From NCBI RefSeq assembly GCF_963966145.1, contig NC_091054.1, positions 15,128,001-15,192,000 of the forward strand: 64,000 nt of DNA, written 5' to 3'. The notes under the pieces were generated by a model. The model saw only the letters and a program-made list of their open reading frames with translations. It had not been told where the DNA came from and ran no database searches. This document shows positions 32,830-41,779 of the stretch, piece by piece. Within the stretch, counting starts at the first letter, position 1. The number at the start of each line of letters is the position of its first letter. A program made the translations under genes and the position numbers. Origin of the DNA: Tenebrio molitor. Taxonomy: Eukaryota > Arthropoda > Insecta > Coleoptera > Tenebrionidae.

Positions 32830-33303
32830 TGGAGTCAATTTACCAAAAAGAAACCAAACCAGACCAAGTGAAACCATTAACATTTGTTGCCAATACTGGT
32901 GAATCATCTAGTGAATTTGATTCAGATGACGATTAATTTTTTATTTGTTTACGTATTTTATTATTTATTTTTTACTTACTTTAAATGGATACTTTACTAA
33001 TTACTCTTATTTCTTTATTAAGTAATCTTATTTGTCAAATGCATTATTTAAAATCAACAATCTCTTTACATTTTTTTGGTTACTGATCACAAAATGTGTT
33101 TTAATTTTTTTTTACTTGTGGATATTTTAACGTCTCTTTCTTTTGCTCGTCGATAAGATGGTGAAAGTGCGACGTGGTACCAGCTTTATATGAACAGAGG
33201 GATTCCTACTTTACGGTACCGATACAATGAAAATTTGCCGCTTTCGTAATTTATGGTGTTTTGAGTTTACAACTATTACCCAACGTTTAAAATGAATGCC
33301 CTA
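32830..33303. repeat. paralogue of 11,880-12,830 without the MITE insertions
   Basis: Shares accatta(a)(t/c)atttgttgcc, gaatcatctagtgaat, cagatgacgattaatttttt and, further right, caatgaaaatttg(c)cgctttcg with the region at 11,940-12,830. It serves as an empty-site reference for the MITE at 11,995. Confidence 0.75.
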
Positions 33304-33660
33304 TAGCATCCTTTTGCAGGTTTCTAATGAGAGGCTTGAAATAGCACCTCTTAATAACTTAGTAGCATCGATGCCGCAACAAAATATGTCCGCCATATCC
33401 TCAATGTTCTGATAATTGATCATCATCCGGACGACCGGCGACGAGAGTTCAGTATTTGTACGTCTGGTCGGAAGAAAGAAAGTGTTTTTCGTGCGACAAG
33501 CTGGACGATTTACCTTAAAAGTAACTTGCGACAACAAATCTGAACAATCAACAAGGCCTTGGATCAATTTGAACACGAAAACTACTGAGTGCTCAGTACG
33601 TCTCGACAGTAGTGATGACCTGTGATGATGACATTCCGAGTTATCCCAAAAGAAGATCAT
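33301..33660 (-). pseudogene. LINE reverse transcriptase, C-terminal segment
   Basis: Minus-strand frame with Leu-Ile-Gln-Gly-Leu-Val-Asp-Cys-Ser-Asp-Leu-Leu ... Phe-Leu-Pro-Thr-Arg-Arg-Thr-Asn ... Ser-Ser-Pro-Val-Val-Arg-Met, the conserved tail of jockey/CR1-like non-LTR reverse transcriptases. It continues the segment at 35,005-35,690 but is separated by a ~1.35-kb insertion. Confidence 0.75.
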
Positions 33661-35004
33661 TAGGATAGCCTCTGGGTGGGTAATGTTACGTTATTAATTT
33701 TTTACTCTATCAGTAAAATAGATTTTTCAACTTACACTGAGAAAATTTTAAAATAACGCTTTTTGTGACTGACTGTCTCCTCGGTCCTGTTCACAAACAC
33801 ATTAAAGTCTCGAGAGCGAGAAGAAAGGTGAAAAATTAGTAACGACTAACTAGCACGGTATAACTCCAGAAGTTGGATGAAAACTCAGATTCAAATTACT
33901 GAAGTTTAATTCTCCACTACAGGTCATACAGTGAAACAATCCACGATAAAGCAAAAGACAACCTAGATGCCACTTCGGGCGATACAACTGTAACCTAATT
34001 GAGTTGAAGAGTAAAACCTGAATCCAAAATGATACAAATAATCAAAGTAAAAGTAGTGACCCCAAAAGTAAGATGATAGACAATTACAATGTCCTTAAGT
34101 AAGAGATGTAGTCGATAAAGCAAAGTGAAAACTAGAAATATGAATAGCGCAGAAGGCGCGTAAAATACAAATTGAAATTTACAAACAGTGCCGGTACAAA
34201 CCAGGCGATAATTAAATATTTGAATAATGTTGCAATTAAACACGAAATAAATTTCTTACACCGGGTCTAAGGCGTAAAATCAATCCAGATGAGTCCTGGG
34301 AAGAGCGAGCTGAAGGAAGGTCCTCCGAGTCCTTCTTTCGCCGCTAGTCCACTACGCCGTCCGTATCCACGGAAGGTCCTCGGGGTCCTTCCTCCCCTCG
34401 ACCCTTCCTAGAGATAAAACGAAACAAAGTAAGGAAATAGCCCTGATGTAAAAAGTGACAAAACAGAACAAAAACTTCAGGTCCGATAACATAAACTATG
34501 TAAAAGAAATTTGCCAAAATGGCGGACAAGATAAGATGACTCTGAAGGACCTTGCCAGATAGTTACGATTCCTGGATTTCGGGATCCTCGGCCTAGGACT
34601 GTCCGGTGTGAGGTCCTGCTCTCTGGAGGGATCCTGGGTGATGACAGCGGCCCAACAGGGTGGCGAAATATGATCGGCCGAAGCGTAGGGTGGTTGACCC
34701 TCGTGGAAGAAGCCTAGATCCGCCGCATCGTATGGTTGGAGCTCCCTCTGGACGATTCTTCCAGCCGTTTCGGTCTTCCTCCACGGGTTCGCCAACACCT
34801 GTTGCAGTGAGAAAACACCCCCTAATCTCCCCCCTTTGAGCACAAACACACACACACACGGAATCGGTCGTGAACCGTGAACCGTGACCCGTGAACCTCT
34901 GAGATGGCGTCGGTTCCACCTTTTATACCTTTTGCCCCTTCTCTCGCAATTTCGTCGCGACCGGTACCGGAAATCGGGCCCGTTCTGGAACGTTAACGAA
35001 CCTT
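33661..35004. other. ~1.35-kb insertion splitting the LINE, unclassified
   Basis: Interrupts the reverse transcriptase frame. The right half (34,260-34,990) is G+C-rich with a short GT microsatellite (34,845-34,858). Terminal sequences tgttaac (near 35,060, inverted) and gttacg do not give a convincing TIR or LTR pair. No protein recognised. Confidence 0.4.
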
Positions 35005-35690
35005 CTAAAATTTACGATTTGCCGCTAAATTTAAATCGTAACAGTAACTACCAGTTAACATATGTACCCCGTTTTTCAAGAATCTGCACTGAACGCGCTC
35101 TAGAGAGAATATGTGAATACTGTACATTGGTGACCAAACTATAGAAGCGTACTCCAAGCGTGATCGAACGTAGGTGAAGTAGAGCAGCTTTAACGTGTCA
35201 ACATCCGAAAATTCTCTGCCGTTTCTCAAAACAAATCCGAAAGACTTAAAGGATGAGTTGTCGATTGACTCAATATGGTTAGTGAACGACAGTTTGGAGT
35301 CAAAAACAACACCAAGATCCTGAATTGAATTATTGCGCGGAAGTGTTGTACCGTTGATGCTATGATTGAACAAGAGAGGTTCAGTTTTCTTAGTGAAACG
35401 TGAACACCTTGCACTTGGCGCAGTTCAGAAATAGATTATTATCAGCGCACCATCGGACGATCTTGTCAATACCATCCTGCAGTCGTAGGGCATCATCATG
35501 GCAACCAATCATGGAGTAAACCTTCATGTCATCGGCAAAAAGCAAGCATGGCAAGTTCAAAGATTCTACAATGTCATTTACGTAAATGTTGAAAAACAGC
35601 GGACCCAGAACTGATCGCTGCGGAACTCCGGAATCCTGCCTAAAAAAGTAAGATGTGAAACCATTCAGGTATACATTTAATAACTTACAT
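35005..35690 (-). pseudogene. LINE reverse transcriptase, palm/thumb segment
   Basis: Minus strand from about 35,690: Tyr-Leu-Asn-Gly-Phe-Thr-Ser, Ser-Gly-Val-Pro-Gln-Arg-Ser-Val-Leu-Gly-Pro-Leu-Phe, then the catalytic Phe-Ala-Asp-Asp-Met-Lys box near 35,525. A frameshift/stop near 35,400 is followed by Ile-Gln-Asp-Leu-Gly-Val-Val-Phe-Asp and Ser-Arg-Leu-Glu-Tyr-Ala-Ser-Ile-Val-Trp. This is the core of a jockey-type non-LTR reverse transcriptase. Coding similarity fades at about 35,060, where the insertion begins. No endonuclease or 5' part is present. Confidence 0.85.
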
Positions 35691-35704
35691 TTAAAATGAA
35701 TGCT

Positions 35705-35885
35705 CTATATTTACAAGCTGCAAGTATTTTATTTATAAGAATAATTACTGTTATGCTTTTCCTTGGGGGTGATTTGCATTCTTTCTTATTTTTTATTAAG
35801 TTGGTTTTTGTGTCTTTTTGTGGACCTGGGTTCGGGGAACTTTACCTCGTTTTCGTTATGATAAGCTGATGTATTTGGCATGGGT
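35705..35885 (+). pseudogene. nad1: nuclear copy of mitochondrial nad1 (NUMT)
   Basis: Read with the invertebrate mitochondrial code, the plus strand gives Ala-Ser-Ile-Leu-Phe-Met ... Phe-Leu-Gly-Gly-Asp-Leu. After one indel near 35,815 it gives Trp-Val-Arg-Gly-Thr-Leu-Pro-Arg-Phe-Arg-Tyr-Asp-Lys-Leu-Met-Tyr-Leu-Ala-Trp, the conserved C-terminal region of NADH dehydrogenase subunit 1. ATA is needed as Met. The fragment covers about 60 residues, then the sequence becomes unrelated at about 35,885. It sits between the LINE fragment and the NACHT-ankyrin gene and is a non-functional transfer from the mitochondrion. Confidence 0.8.
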
Positions 35886-36166
35886 ATATCAGGCGGATTT
35901 GATCGACATGGCAATTCACGACGCGGTTCCAGAGGTCGATCGTGTACATATCCACTTCACTCATGCAACGAAGTACTCGGTAGGTCCCACTCGGGGTCCG
36001 GCTGGTCGTGAAGGTGGAGTTGAAGTTCATGGTTCCTGCACGACGCCGACGGTCCAAGTCAGTCTCTTCTTAACTCTGGCGGCAACTGTCATTCAGTGTC
36101 GTCGGCGCCGAGGGAGTTGTCTGGTTACTTCGGCTTCGGGTCCCTGAACCTGGACAATGTTGCAGG
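35886..36166. other. short spacer 3' of the ankyrin gene
   Basis: G+C-richer 280 bp with no recognised content. The ankyrin periodicity ends abruptly at its left border; a frame without recognised homology continues on the minus strand for 24 more codons if one base is skipped near 36,175. Confidence 0.35.
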
Positions 36167-39100
36167 TCAACACCGCATTCTTTTTTCGATTAGTAATGCA
36201 ACAATTTCCGAATTTCCGCTTTTAGAAGCCAAATCTAATGGAGTTACATTAGATATGGTACGGGCCTTAACAGATGCTCCTTTCTCGATTAGTAATGCGA
36301 CTATTTCCAAATTCCCACTTTTAGAAGCCAAATGTAATGGAGTTACATTATACTTTGCGGAGGCGTTAACAGATGCTCCTTTCTCGATTAGTAATGCGAC
36401 TATCTCCGAATTCCCACTTTTAGAAGCCAAATGTAATGGAGTTTCATTAGAGTTTGTGCAGGCGTTAACAGATGCTTCTTTCTCGATTAGTAATGCTGCA
36501 ATTTCCGAATTCCCACGTTTAGGAGCCAAATGTAATGCAGTTTCATCATTTTTTCCACGGGCGTTAACCGATGCTCCTTTCTGGATTAGTAATGCAACTG
36601 TTTCCGAATTCCCACTTATAGAAGCCAAATGTAATGGAGTTACATTAGATATGGCACGGGCCTTAACTGATGCTCCTTTCTCGATTAGTAATGCGACTAT
36701 TTCCGAATTCCCACTTTTAGAAGCCAAATGTAATGGAGTTTCATTAGACTTTAAACGGGCGTTAACAGATGATCCTTTGTCGACTAGTAATGTGACTATT
36801 TCCAGATTCCCACTTGCTACAGCGCGATGTAATGGAGTTTCCTTAAAATCTGCAAGGGCGTTAACAGATGCTCCTTTCTCAATTAGTAATGCGACTGTTT
36901 CCGAATTCCCACTTTTAGAAGCCAAATGTAATGGAGTTTCATCAAATCTTGTAAGGGAGTTAACAGATGCTCCTTTCTCGATTAGCAATGCGCCTGTTTC
37001 CGAATTACCACGTTTTGCAGCTTGATGTAATGGAGTTACATTAAATCTTTTAAGGGCGTTAACAGATGCTCCTCTTTCGATTAGTAATGCGACTGTTTCC
37101 GAATTCCCATTTTTAGAAGCCAAATGTAATGGAGTTTCATAAAATCTTGTAACAGCGTTAATAGATGCTCCTTTCTCGATTATTAATGCGACTGTTTCCG
37201 AATTCCCACTATTTGCAGCGCAATGTAATGGAGTTTCCTCAAAATCTGCAAGGGCGTTAATAGATGCTCCTTTCTCGATTAGTAATGCAACTGTTTCCGA
37301 ATTGCCGCTTTTAGAAGCCAAATGTAATGGAGTTTCATCAAATCTTGTAACGGCGTTAATTGATGCTCCTTTCCCGATTATTAATGCGACTGTTTCCGAA
37401 TTCCCACTATTTGCAGCGCAATGTAATGGAGTTTCCTCAAAATCTGCAAGGGCGTTAATAGATGCTCCTTTCTCGATTAGTAATGCAACTGTTTCCGAAT
37501 TGCCGCTTTTAGAAGCCAAATGTAATGGAGTTTCATTAAATCTTGTAACGGCGTTAATTAATGCTCCTTTCCCGATTATTAATGCGACTGTTTCCGAATT
37601 CCCACTTTTTGCAGCGCGATGTAATGGAGTTTTATTAAAATCTGCAAGGGCGTTAATAGATGCTCCGTTCTCGATTAGTAATGCGACTATTTCCGAATTC
37701 CCACTTTTACAAGCCAAATGTAATGGAGTTTCATTAGAGTTTGTGCAGGCGTTAACAGATGCTCCTTTCTGGATTAGTAATGCGACTAGTTCCGAATTAC
37801 CACTTTTTGCAGCGCGATGTAATGGAGTTTCCTTAAAATCTGCAAGGGCGTTAATAGATGCTCCTTTCTCGGTTAGTAATGCGATTGTTTTCGAATTCCC
37901 ACTTTCTATTGCGCAATCTAATGGCGTCTCCTTAAAATGTGAAGGTGCGTTAACAGATGCTCCTTTCGCGATTAGTAAAGAGATTATTTCCGAATTCTCA
38001 CTTTCTACAGCGCGATGTAATGGAGTTTTAGTATAATCTGAAAGGGCGTTAACACACGCTCCTTTCGCAATTAGTAATGCGATTGTTTCAGAATTCCCAA
38101 TTTCTATAGCGCGATGTAATGGAGTTTTATTATAACTTGCAAGGGCGTTAATAGATGCTCCTCCCTCGATTAGTAATGCGATTGTTTCCGAATTATCACC
38201 TTCTACAGCACGATGTAATGGAGTTTTATTATAACTTGCAAGGGCGTTAACAGATGCTCCTTTCGCGATTAGTAATGCAATTGTTTTCGAATTCCCACTT
38301 TCTATAGCCCCATGTAATGGAGTTTTATCATAACTTGCAAGAGCGTTAACAAATGCTCCTTTCTCGATTAGTAATGCGACTGTTTCCGAACTGCAACTTT
38401 CTACAGCACGATGTAATGGAGTTTCATTACAACTTGCACGGGCGTTAACATATGCTCCTATCTCGATTAAGAATGCGACTGTTTGCAAATTCCCACTTTG
38501 TGCAGCTCGATGTAATGGAGTTTCATTAAAATTTGCAAGGCCGTTAACAGAGGCCCCTTTGTCGATTAGTAATGCGACTGTTTGCGAATTCCCACTTTCT
38601 GCAGCGCGATGCAATGGAGTTTCATTAAAATTTCCGAGAGCGTTAACAGATGCTCCTTTGTCGATTAGAAATGCGACTATCTGCGAAATCCCACTTTCTG
38701 CAGCGCGATGTAATGGAGTTTCATTAAAATTTGTAAGAGCGTTAACCGACGCTCCTTTCTCGATTAGTAATGTGACTGTTTGCAAATTCCCACTTTCTGC
38801 AGCACGATGTAATGGACTTTCATTAAAATTTGCAGGAGCGTTAACAAATGCTCCTTTCGTGATTAGTAATGCGACTGTTTTCGAATTCCCACTTTCTGCA
38901 GCGCGATGTAATGGACTTTCATTAAAATCTGCAGGACCGTTAATAGATGATCCTTTTGCGATTAGTAATGCGACTGTTTCCAAATTCCCACTTTTTGCAG
39001 CGTAATGTAATGGAGTTCCCTTAAAATCTGCAAGGGCGTTAACACATGCTCCTTTCGTGATTAGTAATGCGACTGTTTCCGAATTCCCACTTTCCACAGC

Positions 39101-41716
39101 GCGATGTAATGGAGTTTCATTAGAATCTGCAAGGGCGTTAACAGATGCTCCTTTCGCAATTAATAATGCAACTGTTTCCGAATTCCCACTTTTTGCAGCG
39201 TGATGTAATGGAGTTTCATTAGAATTTGCAAGGGCGTTAACAGATGCTCCTTTCGCGATTAATAATGCAACTGTTTCCGAATTTCCACTTTTTGCAGCGC
39301 GATGTAATGGAGATTCACTAAGATTTGCAAGGGCATTAACAGATGCTCCTTTCTCGATTAGTAATGAGACTGTTTCCGAATTCCCACTTTCTGCAGCGCT
39401 ATGTAATGGTGTTTCATTAAAAATTGCAAGGGCATTAACAGATGCTCCTTTCTCGAGTAGTAATGCGACTGTTTCTGAATTTCCACTTTCTGCGGCGAGA
39501 TGTAAAGGAGTTTTATTAAAACTTGAAACGGCGTTAACAGATCCTCCTTTCGCCATTAGTAATACGACTGTTTCTGCATTTCCACTTTGGACAGCGCAGT
39601 GTAACGGAGTTTGATTATCAGTTGTAAGGGCGTTAAGAGATGCTCCTTTCTCGATTAGTAATTTGGCTGTATCCACATGCCCCTTTAAAGCAGCAATGTG
39701 CAATGGAGTTTCATGAATATTTGTGACGGCATCGACAATTTCCCCCTCGTCGATTAATAATTTCACTCTTTTCACATTTCCACTGTAAGCAGCCAAGTGT
39801 AACCGAAATTCATTATTGTCGGGTACAAATTCGACTGTTTTCACACTTTCGCTCCCAATAGGCAAACAATGTTTGTTAGTCTTCTCTGTCAATAAATTGG
39901 CAATTTGTCCATGTCCATTGTCAATAGCTAAATGTAATGGAGTTTTCTTATTAGCTGTAACAACTGTAACAGATGCTCCTTTTTCGAGTAATATTTGGAC
40001 GGCATATGTTTTTCCGTACTTTGCAGCTAAGTGTAAAGCAGTTTCTCCTCGTTCATTTGTGGAATTTACATTAAAACCGTATTTATGTCCAAGAGTATCG
40101 ATTACGAAGCGTAATGTTTCCTTTTCTTGGAAGTAACAGTTTATTATTGTGTGCTCAATGATAGTGAAAGGGTTTAGTTTAAAATAATTTTTGCTTTGCT
40201 TTTTGATATTTTCCAGTATTGAAGACAACAACCTTCTACATCCATGCGTTAAGCAAAATAGGACTAAGTTGTCATTATTGATATATTTTTTGGTATACTG
40301 ATGTAATTGCTCGTTTGAATATTCGCATCTTTCTATGATAATTTCTACAGAAACAAAACTTTTATTTTCGAAAGCATATTCCAGAGCATTCCATTGGAAC
40401 AATTTGTCGCAATCGGCGTAGTTAAATTGTACAAGTTTTTTAAAAATACTAATATTTGTCAAATACTGTAAAGCTTCTACTGAAACATCAATTAAACAAG
40501 ACTTCCGATCGACACATCTTGGTTCAATGTACGTCGCTAAATGGAGGGGATTGCGACCAGCTTTATCGTACACGTTTTTGTCCTCAATATATTTTGCAAT
40601 TTCATCCACATCTCGATATATCAAGGCCAAATGTAGAGGATTTTCTTCGGCAAGTAAGACATTTAAAATCATCATCAAGTTCTTGCGTTCATCGGAAAAC
40701 AGTTCTTCTCGGATCAGACGAGCTTTGTCGAAATTGTTTGCGAAAAAGCGGGCAGCAAAATATTCCCCGTAAGTAAAATGTTCGAAGACTACTTTTCCTT
40801 CGTCGTTTACTTTTGTTACGATACACAAGGGGTCCTTGTTCGTTTTAATTTGATTTAAAAAACGTCGCACTCGTCTCTGGTCCAAGTTTAGTTTTTTTAA
40901 AATTTCTTCGCCGAACACAGAATGCACAGCTACAAGTTCGTATAGTTCTAAAACATCTTCCACGTTTGCCAAGAACAGATATGAATTTTTTGGCTCTTCC
41001 TTGTCTAGATTATGTTTGAATCTTCCACGGAAAAACAATTCATACATTTTTGTGAAAACAAATGTGTTTTCGGTCATCCGTTGATGTAAATCTTTGTTAT
41101 CAAGGAAGTTTTGTGTTATAATGTAAAGTTGAAGAAATTTACCCAAAACTTGACAATTGTTGTCTATATCAGAACTGTTAAAAATTTTACTAATAAGGTT
41201 TTCTATTTGTTCGTGGTTATATTCTCTCTTCAAGCGATTCTTTATGTAGAATTTCTGCTGCTCTTCTTCTACATCCTCCATGTCCATCACTATTTTGTCG
41301 AAACGATCTTCTAATTTCGTTGTTAGATTTTTTCGAGAAGAAATCCAAACGTGAAATCCCTCCGACGACAATTCTTTGACGGAATCCAAAACGTTATAGA
41401 CGCAACTCCTTTCAACTTCATCGAGACCGTCAAAAAAGAAATATATATTTTTCTTCGATCGAAAAACTGCCTTAATGTGTTTCGAAAAGCTATTCTCGTT
41501 TCCTTCGATCAAATGGTTAAAACGTTCGTTAACGTCATGCTTTGTTTTAAAGAATTCATTATGGACTTTGAGGTCGACAGCGATTGTCCAAAACCTGGAA
41601 TCGCATTCGTTTCTCAATTTTTTCAACATCGTCGTTTTGCCCATGCCAGCATCGGCGCATAAAATATTCACTGGTCTGTTTAAATAATGAATTTGGTTGT
41701 CTTCTATAGATATCAT
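36167..41716 (-). CDS. NACHT-ankyrin repeat protein (C-terminal, sensor/switch part)
   Basis: 1,849 codons without a break. Residues ~18-110 are a NACHT (STAND) NTPase: Walker A Asp-Ala-Gly-Met-Gly-Lys-Thr-Thr at 22-29 and Walker B Phe-Phe-Phe-Asp-Gly-Leu-Asp-Glu at 93-100, then Ile-Ser-Ser-Arg as a sensor-like motif. A helical/winged-helix region ends with Phe-Glu-His-Phe-Thr-Tyr-Gly-Glu-Tyr-Phe-Ala-Ala near 315. One ankyrin repeat follows near 390, a divergent spacer comes next, two repeats lie around 555-620, and then about 37 repeats run to the end, ~36 of them contiguous 33-residue units. The frame is open 20 codons upstream of this ATG to a TAA (41,777-41,779), beyond which the same frame continues as the nuclease-like part, so this ATG is probably not the natural start. 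The last unit ends in unrelated residues (Arg-Met-Arg-Cys-stop), so the true C-terminus may be lost. STAND proteins are usually ligand-triggered switches in immunity or cell death; that role is inferred here. Confidence 0.85.
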   Translation of the reverse strand: MISIEDNQIHYLNRPVNILCADAGMGKTTMLKKLRNECDSRFWTIAVDLKVHNEFFKTKHDVNERFNHLIEGNENSFSKHIKAVFRSKKNIYFFFDGLDEVERSCVYNVLDSVKELSSEGFHVWISSRKNLTTKLEDRFDKIVMDMEDVEEEQQKFYIKNRLKREYNHEQIENLISKIFNSSDIDNNCQVLGKFLQLYIITQNFLDNKDLHQRMTENTFVFTKMYELFFRGRFKHNLDKEEPKNSYLFLANVEDVLELYELVAVHSVFGEEILKKLNLDQRRVRRFLNQIKTNKDPLCIVTKVNDEGKVVFEHFTYGEYFAARFFANNFDKARLIREELFSDERKNLMMILNVLLAEENPLHLALIYRDVDEIAKYIEDKNVYDKAGRNPLHLATYIEPRCVDRKSCLIDVSVEALQYLTNISIFKKLVQFNYADCDKLFQWNALEYAFENKSFVSVEIIIERCEYSNEQLHQYTKKYINNDNLVLFCLTHGCRRLLSSILENIKKQSKNYFKLNPFTIIEHTIINCYFQEKETLRFVIDTLGHKYGFNVNSTNERGETALHLAAKYGKTYAVQILLEKGASVTVVTANKKTPLHLAIDNGHGQIANLLTEKTNKHCLPIGSESVKTVEFVPDNNEFRLHLAAYSGNVKRVKLLIDEGEIVDAVTNIHETPLHIAALKGHVDTAKLLIEKGASLNALTTDNQTPLHCAVQSGNAETVVLLMAKGGSVNAVSSFNKTPLHLAAESGNSETVALLLEKGASVNALAIFNETPLHSAAESGNSETVSLLIEKGASVNALANLSESPLHRAAKSGNSETVALLIAKGASVNALANSNETPLHHAAKSGNSETVALLIAKGASVNALADSNETPLHRAVESGNSETVALLITKGACVNALADFKGTPLHYAAKSGNLETVALLIAKGSSINGPADFNESPLHRAAESGNSKTVALLITKGAFVNAPANFNESPLHRAAESGNLQTVTLLIEKGASVNALTNFNETPLHRAAESGISQIVAFLIDKGASVNALGNFNETPLHRAAESGNSQTVALLIDKGASVNGLANFNETPLHRAAQSGNLQTVAFLIEIGAYVNARASCNETPLHRAVESCSSETVALLIEKGAFVNALASYDKTPLHGAIESGNSKTIALLIAKGASVNALASYNKTPLHRAVEGDNSETIALLIEGGASINALASYNKTPLHRAIEIGNSETIALLIAKGACVNALSDYTKTPLHRAVESENSEIISLLIAKGASVNAPSHFKETPLDCAIESGNSKTIALLTEKGASINALADFKETPLHRAAKSGNSELVALLIQKGASVNACTNSNETPLHLACKSGNSEIVALLIENGASINALADFNKTPLHRAAKSGNSETVALIIGKGALINAVTRFNETPLHLASKSGNSETVALLIEKGASINALADFEETPLHCAANSGNSETVALIIGKGASINAVTRFDETPLHLASKSGNSETVALLIEKGASINALADFEETPLHCAANSGNSETVALIIEKGASINAVTRFYETPLHLASKNGNSETVALLIERGASVNALKRFNVTPLHQAAKRGNSETGALLIEKGASVNSLTRFDETPLHLASKSGNSETVALLIEKGASVNALADFKETPLHRAVASGNLEIVTLLVDKGSSVNARLKSNETPLHLASKSGNSEIVALLIEKGASVKARAISNVTPLHLASISGNSETVALLIQKGASVNARGKNDETALHLAPKRGNSEIAALLIEKEASVNACTNSNETPLHLASKSGNSEIVALLIEKGASVNASAKYNVTPLHLASKSGNLEIVALLIEKGASVKARTISNVTPLDLASKSGNSEIVALLIEKRMRC
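36180..39790 (-). repeat. 99-bp tandem coding array (ankyrin repeats)
   Basis: About 36 contiguous 99-bp units encoding the ankyrin consensus (Asn-Ala ... Thr-Pro-Leu-His-x-Ala ... Gly-Asn-Ser-Glu-x-Val-Ala-Leu-Leu-Ile). At 37,155, 37,353 and 37,551 three copies of a 198-bp double unit follow one another with few differences, showing recent expansion. Plus-strand open frames over this array (for example 36,096-37,025) are artefacts of the periodicity. Confidence 0.9.
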
Positions 41717-41776
41717 TAGTAAACCGTTGTCTTCTGAAATGCCTAAATAGACTACAGATTTATTGTCGCTTTTTTT

Positions 41777-41779
41777 TTA
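41777..41779 (-). other. single in-frame TAA between nuclease-like and NACHT parts
   Basis: The minus strand reads GAT GTT TAA AAA AAA AGC, and the 20 codons between this stop and the next ATG (41,716) are open in the same frame and look like protein (Val-Val-Tyr-Leu-Gly-Ile-Ser-Glu-Asp-Asn). A 9-A run follows the stop. An in-frame 63-bp intron (41,743-41,805, weak GTTCGA donor, TTTAG acceptor) would remove it. Confidence 0.85.

Noticed and set aside
35818..36147. 109-codon plus-strand frame as a gene
   Set aside because: Its first part is the nad1 NUMT and the rest is unrelated sequence; a chance fusion.
36096..39005. Long plus-strand open frames (up to 309 codons) with a repeating Ser-Asn-Ala-Thr-x-Ser-Glu-Phe-Pro-Leu pattern
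   Set aside because: They are the antisense of the 99-bp ankyrin units; the period keeps stops out of this frame. No independent support.
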